NCBI GenBank assembly: GCA_024236055.1
Contig: JACKLF010000008.1
Location: 1 to 46,297 of the forward strand
Direction: 5' to 3'
DNA from: Alphaproteobacteria bacterium
GTDB taxonomy: Bacteria > Pseudomonadota > Alphaproteobacteria > Micropepsales > Micropepsaceae
DNA length: 46,297 nt
Shown here: in pieces, positions 1 to 8,976 of the stretch
Position numbering within the stretch: the stretch's first letter is position 1
Layout of the letters: every line of letters starts with the position of its first letter
The notes under the pieces: generated by a model
What the model saw: only the letters and a program-made list of their open reading frames with translations
Databases searched by the model: none
What the model was told of the DNA's origin: nothing
Position numbers and translations under genes: made by a program

Positions 1-731
1 TGACGGCGGTTCTCGTGGCGCTGGGCGCGGGCGGCTGCGTTCAGGGGCAGGGCGGCTATTACGGCGATCCCTATGGCGGCGGTTATTATGCCGACAGTGA
101 TTACGGCTATTGCGATGCCTATGGTTGCCCGTCCGACTACTGGAACCAGCCGGTCTATTACGGCTCGATCTACTTCAACAATGCCTGGCTGGATGGCCCC
201 TTCTATTACCGCGACTGGGGCGGAGCGCGGCAGTATTGGGTGCATGGCGGCTGGCACAATGACAGCTGGCGCGGTGCCCGGCCCGACCGCTATCGCGAGG
301 GCCGTTATGGCCCGGCGCTGGGGCGCGACTATTACCGGACCAATCACGTCTATCGCCAGGGCGCGCGCGACGGCAATCGCCGCGATGGCCCAGACGGGAA
401 CTATCGCGACAGAAACAATCGCGATGGGAACCGGGACCGCAATTACCGGGACCGGAACAACCAGGGCCAGAATTACCAGGGCCAGAATAACCAAGGCCAA
501 AATAACCAAGGTCAGCCCTATCAGGGCCGCACAAACCGGGCCGGCGGCTATGGCAGCGGCAACGGCACCGGCGGACCGGCCTATCCGCCGGGAAGCCCCG
601 CAAACGTGCCGCCGGCCGATCGCAGCCACATGTCCGCCCAGGATCGCAGGGACGCGGCGCGCGATGAAGGCCTGAGCGCTGGCGGCGTGCGCCCGCCCGG
701 CTATGACGCGGAAGGCCGGCGCCGGCGTTAG
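1..731 (+). CDS. Tyr/Gly/Asn-rich envelope lipoprotein, 5' end outside the window
   Basis: The frame is open from the window edge, so the true start lies upstream. The visible beginning (VLVALGAGGC) looks like the end of a lipoprotein signal with the lipobox Cys at about base 48. The mature part starts with a Gly/Tyr-rich segment, followed by a Trp/Tyr-rich central part (YYRDWGG, YWVHGGWHNDSW). After that come Arg/Asp/Asn repeats (NYRDRNN), Gln/Asn repeats (NNQGQ) and a low-complexity basic tail ending in GRRRR. I do not recognise a catalytic family. The composition resembles small alphaproteobacterial surface proteins rich in aromatic residues. The likely place is the outer membrane, facing the periplasm or surface; this is inference from the lipobox. 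The next gene begins 150 bases downstream. Confidence 0.6.
   Translation, partial: TAVLVALGAGGCVQGQGGYYGDPYGGGYYADSDYGYCDAYGCPSDYWNQPVYYGSIYFNNAWLDGPFYYRDWGGARQYWVHGGWHNDSWRGARPDRYREGRYGPALGRDYYRTNHVYRQGARDGNRRDGPDGNYRDRNNRDGNRDRNYRDRNNQGQNYQGQNNQGQNNQGQPYQGRTNRAGGYGSGNGTGGPAYPPGSPANVPPADRSHMSAQDRRDAARDEGLSAGGVRPPGYDAEGRRRR
456..515 (+). repeat. Four 15-base tandem repeats coding for (N/Y)QGQ units
   Basis: Four consecutive 15-base units at 456-470, 471-485, 486-500 and 501-515 differ from one another at only a few positions. They encode NNQGQ, NYQGQ, NNQGQ and NNQGQ inside the first lipoprotein. In-frame units of this kind can change number by slippage. Confidence 0.75.
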
Positions 732-883
732 TTCGCTCACGCGAGCCGCGCGATGCGTGGCGGCTCTGCCGCCATAGCGTCTGGCGCGCCGGGCTGTGCA
801 GGTCTAGTGTGATCGGGTGAGGCGCGTCACGGCGCCGGGACAATGGCGACACAGATTGCCGGCCGCCTCACGGGGGAGGGCAC

Positions 884-2344
884 ATGTTTGTCCCGCGCAC
901 GGTCATACCGCGGTCCGTCACCACACGGCTGGTGGTGTCCTATTGCCTGTTGCTGGCGCTCCTGGGCACGGCCTTTCTGGGCGTCACCGTGCTGTCCTTC
1001 CGCTATTTCACGCGCCAGACGATCATTGAGAACCTGGCGGTGCGCGACCATGAAATCTGGACCATCGCGCAGGAGGCGCTGCACGATCCGGCGCGCCTGT
1101 CGGACCTGATCGAGCGGCGCTTCGCGCCCGAAGCGCAGAACCGCTTCATCCGCATCCGTGTCGGCGAGACGGTGATCTACCAGTCGGGCAATCCGCTGTC
1201 CGGCCATTTCGAGGCGGCGGAAGTGCCGTGGCTCAATCCGGTGGATGCGCCGCGTTCGCAGGATGTCGGCAACCTGCTGCTGTATTCGCGCGTCTATACC
1301 GCGCCGGGAATGGGGCCGATCTCGATCGCCACCGGCCAGTCCACCATGATCGCCCATGCGGTGGAGCGGCGGCTGTTCGTGCTGCTGCTGGTGGGGCTGC
1401 CGCTGCTGCTGGTGACCGCTGCGCTGGCGGGTTATCTGCTGATGCGCCGGGCGCTGACGCCGGTGGAGGTGATGGTCCGTGCTGCCCAGGCCTACACCTT
1501 CGACGATCCGCGCCAGCGCCTGCCGCTGATGGGAAGCGAGCCGCGCATCGCCGCGCTGGGCCATGCGCTGAACCGAATCCTGGACCGGCTGGATGGGGCC
1601 TACAGCCATGTCAGCCGCTTCTCTGCCGATGCGGCACATGAGCTTCGCACACCGCTGACCATGATCCGGGGCGACCTGGAACAGATCGCCGCCGGGCAGA
1701 TGACGCCCGACGAGGCCGCGCGCGCACTGAATGCGGCCGCTGCCGAACTGGACCGGCTGGGCGCGACGGTGGACAGCCTGATCGCCCTGTCGCGGCTGGA
1801 GGGACTGTGGAGCCGGCGCCGGCATGGTCCGGTCGATCTGTCGGCGCTGGCCGATGCCGCGGTGGCGGGGCGGACCGCCGAGGCGCAGGCGCGCGCAATT
1901 GCCTTGGACCGCGCGGCGTCGCCGCCGGTCATGGTGACGGGGGACGGCGAGCAACTGACGCAGGTGATCGACCGGCTGCTGGACAATGCCCTGAAGTTCA
2001 CACCGGAGGGCGGGCATGTGACGGTGGAAACCGGCGTGGAGGCCGGCATGGCTTTTGTCGCGGTGGAGGATACCGGTGTCGGAATCGATCCGCGCCACCA
2101 TGAGCGGGTGTTCGATCGCTTTTACCGGGCCGGGCCGCGTGATGGCGGCCCTGACAAGGGCCCCGGGCTGGGGCTGTCCATTGTAAGGGCCGTGGCCCAG
2201 GCCCATGGCGGGCGTGCCAGCCTGCGCTCGGTGCCCGACCTGGGCAGCATCTTCCGGGTCGACCTGCCGCTGGCCGGACAGGGGGCCGTGCCGCCCGATT
2301 TTTCCCGCCAACTGCCGCAGGTGCCCTGGTCAGGCGGCCTTTAG
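884..2344 (+). CDS. Membrane sensor histidine kinase with HAMP domain
   Basis: This 486-residue inner-membrane sensor kinase has a short cytoplasmic N-terminus, a membrane segment at about residues 14-38, a periplasmic domain of about 120 residues and a second membrane segment at about 163-187. A HAMP linker follows. The phosphoacceptor is His252 in the H box (AHELRTPLTM). The ATPase domain has an N box at about 365-372 (LLDNALKF), a D box (EDTGVGID) and a G box (GPGLGLSIV) near 427-434. All core residues are present, so it should be active. The start is supported by a GGGGGAGGG ribosome site five bases upstream. No response regulator is adjacent inside the window, so the partner is either encoded to the left or elsewhere. 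The periplasmic domain gives no clue to the signal. Confidence 0.9.
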   Translation: MFVPRTVIPRSVTTRLVVSYCLLLALLGTAFLGVTVLSFRYFTRQTIIENLAVRDHEIWTIAQEALHDPARLSDLIERRFAPEAQNRFIRIRVGETVIYQSGNPLSGHFEAAEVPWLNPVDAPRSQDVGNLLLYSRVYTAPGMGPISIATGQSTMIAHAVERRLFVLLLVGLPLLLVTAALAGYLLMRRALTPVEVMVRAAQAYTFDDPRQRLPLMGSEPRIAALGHALNRILDRLDGAYSHVSRFSADAAHELRTPLTMIRGDLEQIAAGQMTPDEAARALNAAAAELDRLGATVDSLIALSRLEGLWSRRRHGPVDLSALADAAVAGRTAEAQARAIALDRAASPPVMVTGDGEQLTQVIDRLLDNALKFTPEGGHVTVETGVEAGMAFVAVEDTGVGIDPRHHERVFDRFYRAGPRDGGPDKGPGLGLSIVRAVAQAHGGRASLRSVPDLGSIFRVDLPLAGQGAVPPDFSRQLPQVPWSGGL

Positions 2345-2395
2345 GCCGTCTGACCACACCAAAGGACCAGGCGGCCTTTAGGCCGTCTGACCACA
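2327..2395 (+). repeat. Exact 28-base direct repeat forming hairpins at the kinase stop codon
   Basis: The 28 bases at 2331-2358 recur exactly at 2368-2395. The first copy, with its left flank, folds into a 13-bp stem: TGGTCAGGCGGCC at 2327-2339, loop TTTA, right arm at 2344-2356, with one G-U pair. The second copy keeps only the inner 9 bp. The first copy includes the last codons and the TAG stop of the kinase gene. No T-run follows, so a terminator role is only possible. Confidence 0.7.
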
Positions 2396-2438
2396 GCCAA
2401 AGGCCGGAATTCCGCAGTTTTGGCCGGATTCATCATGG

Positions 2439-2453
2439 TTAACCGCTTGTCAA
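2439..2453 (+). promoter_or_regulatory. CtrA-like box (one mismatch) before the TipF-like gene
   Basis: TTAA (2439-2442), seven bases, then TCAA (2450-2453) matches the CtrA consensus TTAA-N7-TTAA with one mismatch. It lies 23 bases before the ATG at 2477. Binding is inferred only. Confidence 0.3.
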
Positions 2454-2476
2454 CGCACGGCAGGCAGAATCGCGGC

Positions 2477-3748
2477 ATGACCAAGATCACAGCCATGACC
2501 AAAGTGCTGCTGACCCTGTCGGCTTTCTTCGTCTGCGCCACGCTGGGGGCGGGCCTGGCCCTGTTCACCGGCTGGCCGGTCGCCATCCTGTCCGGGGTGG
2601 TGTCGTTCCTGGCCGTGCAGCAGATCGGCGCGGCCTGGAGCCGGCGCCGCGACAAGCGGAGCACGGCGCGGGAACTGGCCCATCTGCGCAACATGGCGCT
2701 GGAATTCGAATCCGGCCTGACGGATGCGCGCGGACGGATCGACCGGCTGTCGGGCCTGATCGAGGAACGCACCGACGCCCAGGGCCGCAAGATCGTGGCC
2801 GAGCTGCAGGTGCTGGAAAGCCTGATGCGTGACTTTGCCGGCAAGGTTTCGAAAAGCGCCGCGCAAGTCGAGCGCCCGCCGATGCCGGCCCAGCGCGGTC
2901 CGGCCTCGGCCTATGCCGCCTCGATGGGTGCGCCGAAAGAATTGCTGGAGACCATTCGCGCCAGCCTGGAAGAGAACCGCGTCGATCTTTACCTGCAGCC
3001 CATCGTCAGCCTGCCCCAGCGCAAGCTGCGCTTCTATGAGGCGCTGTCGCGGCTGCGTTCGGCCGATGGCACGGTGATCATGCCGGCCCAGTACATCAAG
3101 GTCGCCGCGGGCGCCGGGCTGATGAGCGTGGTCGACAATCTCCTGCTGTTCCGCTGCGTGCAGATCGTGCGCCGCCTGACCCAGAAGAGCCGCGAAATCG
3201 GCATTTTCTGCAACATCTCCGGCGAGACGCTGGGCGATGTGGAGTTCTTCCCGCAATTCGTGGACTACATGCAGGCCAACCAGGACCTGTCGAGCCAGAT
3301 CATTTTCGAGTTCGACCAGGATGCGGTGCTGGCCGCCGGCGCGGTGGGCGAGGAAAATCTCGCGCGCCTGGCCGCGCTGGGCTTTGCCCTGTCGATGGAT
3401 CACGTCCAGACGCTGGCGCTGGATTTCATGCGCCTGAAGACGCTGGGCTTCCGCTATCTGAAGGTGCGTGCCGCCACGCTGACGGGCGGCATGTCGGGGG
3501 CCAAGTCGTCGGTCGCCGCCGAGGATTTCAAGCGCCTTCTGGCCCGTCACGGCATGAACCTGATTGCCGAGCGGGTGGAGGACGAAAAGACCGTGGTCCA
3601 GTTGCTGGACTATGCGGTGGACTATGCCCAGGGCTATCTGTTCGGCGAGCCGCGCGCGGTGCGCGAGGACACGCTGCGCAATGTCGGCGCCCGCGAGGGG
3701 ATGGATCGCGGCGCGGCCCCGGTGATTCCGCTGCGCCGGGCCGGCTGA
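2477..3748 (+). CDS. TipF-like membrane protein with degenerate EAL domain
   Basis: The protein has 423 residues. Two hydrophobic segments lie at about residues 9-30 and 33-50, followed by an Arg-rich patch and a probable coiled coil at about 60-125. A C-terminal EAL domain runs from about 155. The signature YEALSRL is present, but later catalytic positions are altered: the DDFG-type acidic pair reads DHVQ and the K-x-D segment reads KVRA. Hydrolysis of cyclic di-GMP is therefore unlikely, while binding remains possible. This two-helix, coiled-coil, inactive-EAL layout is that of TipF, the Caulobacter protein that binds cyclic di-GMP and places the flagellum. The assignment rests on architecture. 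I chose ATG 2477 over an upstream TTG at 2420, because the membrane segment follows directly and a CtrA-like box lies between them. Confidence 0.65.
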   Translation: MTKITAMTKVLLTLSAFFVCATLGAGLALFTGWPVAILSGVVSFLAVQQIGAAWSRRRDKRSTARELAHLRNMALEFESGLTDARGRIDRLSGLIEERTDAQGRKIVAELQVLESLMRDFAGKVSKSAAQVERPPMPAQRGPASAYAASMGAPKELLETIRASLEENRVDLYLQPIVSLPQRKLRFYEALSRLRSADGTVIMPAQYIKVAAGAGLMSVVDNLLLFRCVQIVRRLTQKSREIGIFCNISGETLGDVEFFPQFVDYMQANQDLSSQIIFEFDQDAVLAAGAVGEENLARLAALGFALSMDHVQTLALDFMRLKTLGFRYLKVRAATLTGGMSGAKSSVAAEDFKRLLARHGMNLIAERVEDEKTVVQLLDYAVDYAQGYLFGEPRAVREDTLRNVGAREGMDRGAAPVIPLRRAG

Positions 3749-3803
3749 GCGCCCCGAACCGCCCCTGTGATTATGCCGGGCAGCTTCGCTAAAGGGTGCG
3801 GCG

Positions 3804-4718
3804 ATGTCGCTCCCGCCCTCCCTTCGCCTGATCCACGGCCTGTCCGAGATCGCCCCCGGCCATGACGCGCTGATCTGCGACGTGTGGGGGGTGATCCATG
3901 ACGGCGCCCGCCACCATCCCCAGGCCGCCGAGGCGCTGGCCAATTTCCGCCGCCATCACGGTCCGGTGATCCTTTTGACCAATGCCCCGCGCGTGCCCGC
4001 CGAAGTGGCGGCACAGTGCGCCGGTTTCGGGGTTCCGGCGGATTGTTATGACGCCATCGTGTCATCCGGCGGGGCGGCGCGCGCCGAGCTGGAGCGGCGG
4101 GTCGCGGCGCTGTCCGGGGCTTCTGAAACATTGCCGGTTTATTACATCGGCCCCGATCGCGACCTTCCCATGCTGGAAGGGCTGGCAGTGCGGCGTACTG
4201 GCATCGCCGATGCCGCCGTGGCGCTGGCCATCGGCCTGGTGGACGACATGACCGAAACCCCGGACGATTATGCGGACCGGCTGGCGGCGATGCGGGCGAA
4301 AAACCTGGTCATGCTGTGCGCCAACCCCGATCTTGTGGTGCATCGGGGCCCGCGCCTGGTCTATTGCGCGGGCGCGCTGGCCAAGGCGTACGCGGAACTG
4401 GGCGGGCCGGTGATCTATTACGGCAAGCCGCACCGGCCTGTTTACGAGGCGGCGCTGGCGGCGGCGGGCGCGGTTCTGGGCCATGCGCCCAGGGCGCCGC
4501 TGGCGGTGGGCGACGGCCTGCTGACCGATGTGAAGGGTGCGAACGGGGCGGGGCTTCCCGTATTGTTCATCGCCGATGGGGTGCACGGCGAAGAGGTGGC
4601 GCCGTTCCGCCAGGATCATCTGGCTGAGGTTCTGCGCCGCTATGGGGTTGGCGCGGACTGGGCCGTGCCGGCGCTGGTCTGGCAGGGACGGCCGCAAGAG
4701 GGGGGAGCAGAGGGGTGA
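3804..4718 (+). CDS. HAD-superfamily class IIA hydrolase (TIGR01459 type)
   Basis: A 304-residue member of the HAD phosphatase superfamily. The N-terminal nucleophile motif is DVWGVIHDG with Asp26, followed by the motif II segment VILLTNAPR. The substrate-binding Lys is in YYGKPHRPVYE. The final metal-binding motif is AVGDGLLTDVKGAN. The order and the cap placement are those of the NagD/TIGR01459 group, which is common in alphaproteobacteria and has no agreed substrate. The DxWG form of the first motif is normal for this group. It is cytoplasmic. The stop codon overlaps the GTG start of the MaoC gene (GTGA at 4715), so the two are probably co-transcribed and translationally coupled, with ribF just behind. 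Confidence 0.85.
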   Translation: MSLPPSLRLIHGLSEIAPGHDALICDVWGVIHDGARHHPQAAEALANFRRHHGPVILLTNAPRVPAEVAAQCAGFGVPADCYDAIVSSGGAARAELERRVAALSGASETLPVYYIGPDRDLPMLEGLAVRRTGIADAAVALAIGLVDDMTETPDDYADRLAAMRAKNLVMLCANPDLVVHRGPRLVYCAGALAKAYAELGGPVIYYGKPHRPVYEAALAAAGAVLGHAPRAPLAVGDGLLTDVKGANGAGLPVLFIADGVHGEEVAPFRQDHLAEVLRRYGVGADWAVPALVWQGRPQEGGAEG

Positions 4719-5161
4719 CATATTATCTGGACGAAATCGCCGTGGGGCAGAGCGAGAGCATCAGCCGCACCGTGACCGACCGCGATGTGCAACTGTTCGG
4801 GGAATCCACCGGCGACATGAACCCGATCCATTTCGACGAGGCGGTGGCGCGCAAGTCGATCTTTCGCGGCCGCGTGGCGCATGGTGCGCTGTCGATCGGT
4901 TTTGTCTCGGCCCTGCTTGGCACGAAGATACCGGGCGAGGGCTCGATCTTCCTGTCCGCCACCATCGCCTTCAAGACGCCGGTGCGCATCGGTGACACGG
5001 TTGTGACCCAGGCCACGGTCGCGGCCGTAGAAGGGCGCGAGGCGGTGATGGAGTGTGTGTGCAAGGTGGATGACAGGCTGGTCCTGGAAGCGATGGCGCG
5101 GGTGCTGGTTCCGCGCCGGCCCGTGGCGAAGGCGCCCGCAGCGGGGACGGAGACGGCCTGA
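4715..5161 (+). CDS. MaoC-family (R)-specific enoyl-CoA hydratase
   Basis: A 148-residue single hot-dog domain. The hydratase motif is GDMNPIHFD, with the catalytic pair Asp34 and His39, followed by the AHGALSIGFVSALLG helix typical of (R)-hydratases. The family hydrates trans-2-enoyl-CoA and can feed fatty acid oxidation or polyhydroxyalkanoate synthesis; which of these applies cannot be told from the sequence. It is cytoplasmic, probably a dimer. The GTG start overlaps the TGA of the upstream HAD gene and ribF starts three bases after its stop, giving a tight HAD - MaoC - ribF unit. Confidence 0.88.
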   Translation: MTYYLDEIAVGQSESISRTVTDRDVQLFGESTGDMNPIHFDEAVARKSIFRGRVAHGALSIGFVSALLGTKIPGEGSIFLSATIAFKTPVRIGDTVVTQATVAAVEGREAVMECVCKVDDRLVLEAMARVLVPRRPVAKAPAAGTETA

Positions 5162-5164
5162 CCC

Positions 5165-6133
5165 ATGCGTATCCTGCGTCATTTTGCGGATGTGCCCCCG
5201 GCCCTTAAGGGGGCGGTGGTGGCGATCGGCAATTTCGACGGCGTGCATCTGGGCCATCGCGCCCTGATCCAGGAAGCGGCCGCCCAGGCCCGGGCGCTGG
5301 ATGCGCCGCTGGCGGTGCTGTCCTTCGAGCCGCATCCGCAGGAATATTTCCGTCCTTCACCTGAGTGCTTCCGGCTGACACCGCTTCGGGTCAAGGCGCG
5401 GCTGTTGGCCGAACTGGGCGTGGACGGGCTGTTCGCGCTGCCCTTCGATGCGGAGATGGCGCGGCGCAGCCCGATGGATTTCGTGCAGGAGGTTCTGCTG
5501 GACGGGCTGGGCGTGAAGGGCGTGGTGGTGGGCCGCGACTTCGAGTTCGGCAAGGGCCGTGCCGGCAACCTGACCACGCTGTCCTATGCCGGCGCGATGG
5601 AAGGCTTTTCGGTCACGCCTTTCGACACCGTTCTGACGCTGGAACAGGAAGGGGCGGGCGGCGAGAAGATTTCCTCGACCCGCATCCGGACCCTGCTCAA
5701 GGAGGCCAGGCCGGAAGACGCGGCGCGTCTTCTGGGCCGCTGGTGGGCGATCGAGGCACGGGTCGAGCATGGCGATGCACGCGGCCGCCAGATGGGCTTT
5801 CCCACCGCCAACATGCATCTGAGCCACTGCCTGGCCCCGGCCTTCGGGGTCTATGCGGTGATGGTCTCGATCATGGACAATGACCAGGTGGTGGCGCGCC
5901 ATGCCGGTGTGGCCAATTTCGGCATCCGGCCCATGTACCGGACCCAGGTGCCGCTGCTGGAGACCCATCTGTTCGATTTCGACGGCGACCTGTACGGCCA
6001 GTATCTGTCGGTGGAGCTGGTGCGCTGGCTGCGGCCCGAGGCCAAATTCCCCGACCTGGATGCCCTGATCGCCCAGATCGGGGCGGATGCCGCCCAGGCG
6101 CGGGCGATTCTGGCCGAAATTCCCGAGCCTTGA
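5165..6133 (+). CDS. ribF: Bifunctional riboflavin kinase / FAD synthetase
   Basis: This cytoplasmic enzyme phosphorylates riboflavin to FMN and adenylylates FMN to FAD. It has 322 residues, the usual length. The N-terminal FAD synthetase domain shows the nucleotidyltransferase motif GNFDGVHLGH at about residues 21-30, then GRDFEFGKGRAGN and the STRIR signature. The C-terminal flavokinase domain starts near residue 190 with GRQMGFPTANMHL and GVYAVMV. All core motifs are intact and the frame has no errors, in contrast to ileS immediately downstream. It starts with ATG three bases after the MaoC stop. The ribF - ileS - lspA order is widespread in proteobacteria. Confidence 0.95.
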   Translation: MRILRHFADVPPALKGAVVAIGNFDGVHLGHRALIQEAAAQARALDAPLAVLSFEPHPQEYFRPSPECFRLTPLRVKARLLAELGVDGLFALPFDAEMARRSPMDFVQEVLLDGLGVKGVVVGRDFEFGKGRAGNLTTLSYAGAMEGFSVTPFDTVLTLEQEGAGGEKISSTRIRTLLKEARPEDAARLLGRWWAIEARVEHGDARGRQMGFPTANMHLSHCLAPAFGVYAVMVSIMDNDQVVARHAGVANFGIRPMYRTQVPLLETHLFDFDGDLYGQYLSVELVRWLRPEAKFPDLDALIAQIGADAAQARAILAEIPEP

Positions 6134-6222
6134 CCCTTCGCCGCCGGGCCCGTCCCGGCTTTTCGCGGCCCGGCTTCGGTTTGCTTGGCTGGCGACCCCA
6201 CGCCTGTTAGAAGCGTCCGCCC

Positions 6223-8976
6223 ATGCCCGACCAACCCGAAAAAACCAGCCAAAGCCCGGATTACCGGGCGACCCTGTTCCTGCCCGCCACCGGCTTTCCC
6301 ATGAAGGCGGGCCTGCCGGAGGCCGAGCCGCGCTGGCTGGCCCGGTGGGCCGAGATGGACCTGTATGGAAAGCTGCGGGCCAAGGCCAAGGGCCGGGAGA
6401 AATTCATCCTGCATGACGGGCCGATCTATGCGAATGGCGACATCCATTCGGGCACCGGGCTGGAACCATACTCCTAAGGATTTCCGTGGTGCGCAGTCAG
6501 GGCATGCTGGGCAAGCGACGCGCCCTGTGCCCGGCTGGGACTGTCACGGCCTGCCCATCGAATGGAAGGTGGAAGAGCAGTTCCGCGCCCAGGGCGGTCC
6601 AGATGAGATCCGAAGGACGAGCTGCGCCGGCGAAATGCCGCGACTTCTGCCGCTCATACTGGCTGAACGTGCAGCGCGCGCAGATCCAGCGGCTGGGGCA
6701 GATTGGCGATTTCGCCCATCCCTATACCACCATGAACTTCAAGGCCGAGGCGGTGATCGCGCGCGAGGCGATGAAGTTCGTGGAGAACGGTCTTCTGTAT
6801 CGCGGCTTCCGCCCGGTGATGTGGTCGCCGGTGGAAAAGACCGCGCTGGCCGATGCCGAGGTCGAGTATCACGAGAAGACCAGCCCCACGATCCATGTGA
6901 AATTCCCGCTTGCGAAGGGCGCCGATCTGCCCGCGCACAGCTTCATCGTGATCTGGACCACCACGCCCTGGACCATTCCGGGCAACCGGGCCATCGCTTT
7001 TTCGCCGGACATTTCCTATGGCCTGTACCAGGTGGCCGATGCGGCGGGCGAAAGCCTGGCGCGCACCGGCGAGAACCTGCTTTTGGCCGACACGCTGGCC
7101 GAGCAGGTGGCCAAGCACGCCAAGGCGGTGCTGAGCTGGGTGCGCACGGTGACGGCGGACGAGCTGAAGACGCTGGTGGCGGCGCACCCCTTCCGCAGCC
7201 TGGGCTATGATTTCGAGGTGCCGGTGCTGGCCGGCGCGCATGTCACCGCCGATACCGGCACCGGCTTTGTCCATACCGCGCCGGGCCATGGCGAGGACGA
7301 CTTCGAACTGATGCTGTCGGTCTATCCCGACTATGCGCGCACCAATCCGGACGCCTTCAACATCGTGCTGCCGGACGGCAGCTATGCGCCGCAGGTGCCA
7401 TTTCGCCGGCAAGTGCATCCTGACGCCCGGAGGGCAAGGACGGCGACGCCAATGGCGCGGTGATCAAGGAGCTGATCGCGCACGGCAAGCTGTTGGCCTT
7501 AGGGCAGCCTGCGCCATTCCTATCCGCATAGCTGGCGGTCCAAGGCGCCGGTGATCTTCCGCGCCACGCCGCAATGGTTCGTGGCGATCGACAAGCCCTT
7601 TATGGGTGGCAAGACGCTGCGCGAACTGGCGCTGAAGGCGATCGACGAGACGCAGTTCTATCCGCCGCAGGGCAAGAACCGCATCGGCTCGATGGTGGAA
7701 GGCCGGACCTGACTGGTGCTGTCGCGCCAGCGCTCTGGGGCGTGCGCTGGCGATCTTCGGGAAAAGGCGAGCAGGAAGGTTCTGAACGATCCGGCCGTGT
7801 TCGACCGCATCACCGCCGCCTTCGAGGCGGAAGGGGCGGACGTTTGGTTCACCTCGCCGCCGGAACGATTCCTGGGCGAGGGCGCGATCCGGCCGATTAC
7901 GAGCAGGTCAGCGACATTCTGGATGTGTGGTTCGATCCGGCTCCGACCGGCATGTCTTTGTCGTGGAAAATCCCATCGACCCCAACTGGCCCCAGGTTGA
8001 ACGGGCCTATTATGTATCTGGAAGGCAGCGACCAGCATCGCGGCTGGTTCCAGTCGTCGCTGCTGGAGGGTGCTAGGCACGATGGGCCATGCGCCCTATC
8101 GCAGTGTGCTGACCGCGCGCCGAACGGACGCATCAGGGCTGGACCATCATCGAGCCAATGTCGATTCTACTCGCCGGTTGCGCAGCACCATCCGCTTCAT
8201 GCTGGCCAGCCTGGACGGCCTCGGGCCAGGCACTGTCGACGTGGATCAGATGCGGAGCTGGAGCGCTAACATGCTGGCGCAACTTTTGGCCGAGTTGAAC
8301 GGCATCGTGCCAGGCCTAGCCGCGTTCCGGTGCCAGCGGAGCAGCACCCCTGTTCAATTTCGCACCAGCGACCTGTCGGCTTTCTATTTCGACATCCGCA
8401 AGGATGCGCTCTTACTACGACGCGGCCATTGCCGCGCCGCCGCGCCACGCCCGCACGGTGATCGACACGATCTTCCACTGCATCGTCACCTGGTATGCGC
8501 CGATCCTGTGCTTCACCATGGAAGAGGCCTGGACGACCCGCTTCCCCGGCGAGGAGTCCAGCGTGCATCTGCAGGACTTTTACGCGGTGCTGGAAGGCTG
8601 GGCCGATGCCGCGCTGGTCGAGAAGTGGAAGCGCATCCGCGAGCTGCGCAAGGCCGTCACCGGCGCGCTGGAATTGAAGCGGGCCGAGAAGATGATCGGC
8701 GCGTCGCTGGAAGCCGCCGTCAAGCTGCAACTGAGCGATCCCGCCGACCTGGCGCTGTTCGATGGTCTCGACCTGGCGGAAATCGCCATCACCTCCACCG
8801 CCGCGGTGGCGCTGGCCGAGGCCGATGCGCCGCCCGGCCTGGCCGAAGTCACCATCGCCCATGCCGAGGGCGAAAAATGCGCCCGCTGCTGGCAGGTGCT
8901 GGAAGAAGTCGCGGGCCGTGACAGCCATCTTTGCAACCGCTGCACCGAGGCCGTTGGCCAGCTGGAGCCGGCATGA
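6223..8976 (+). pseudogene. ileS: Isoleucyl-tRNA synthetase, broken by many indels and an internal deletion
   Basis: IleS charges tRNA-Ile and is normally essential. The start (ATG 6223) and the N-terminus are clear, with the class I motif HDGPIYANGDIH. The frame is lost near 6460. Later pieces are easy to recognise but lie in different frames: GWDCHGLPIEWKVEEQF (about 6537-6590), a long clean stretch at about 6630-7390 with the editing domain (WTTTPWTIPGNRAIAF, HTAPGHGEDDF), YLEGSDQHRGWFQSSLLE (about 8013-8070), and the C-terminal part from about 8410 with a zinc ribbon (CARCW, CNRC). Between SVLT (ends near 8112) and ANVDS (about 8153) roughly 50 residues are missing, including KMSKS. At least ten indels are needed to explain the frames. 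Either the sequence is poor here or this copy is dead; I favour sequence error. Confidence 0.85.

Noticed and set aside
2344..2395. GCCGTCTGA resembling the Neisseria DNA uptake sequence
   Set aside because: The full ten-base form is not present, there are only two copies in one local repeat, and the organism is an alphaproteobacterium.
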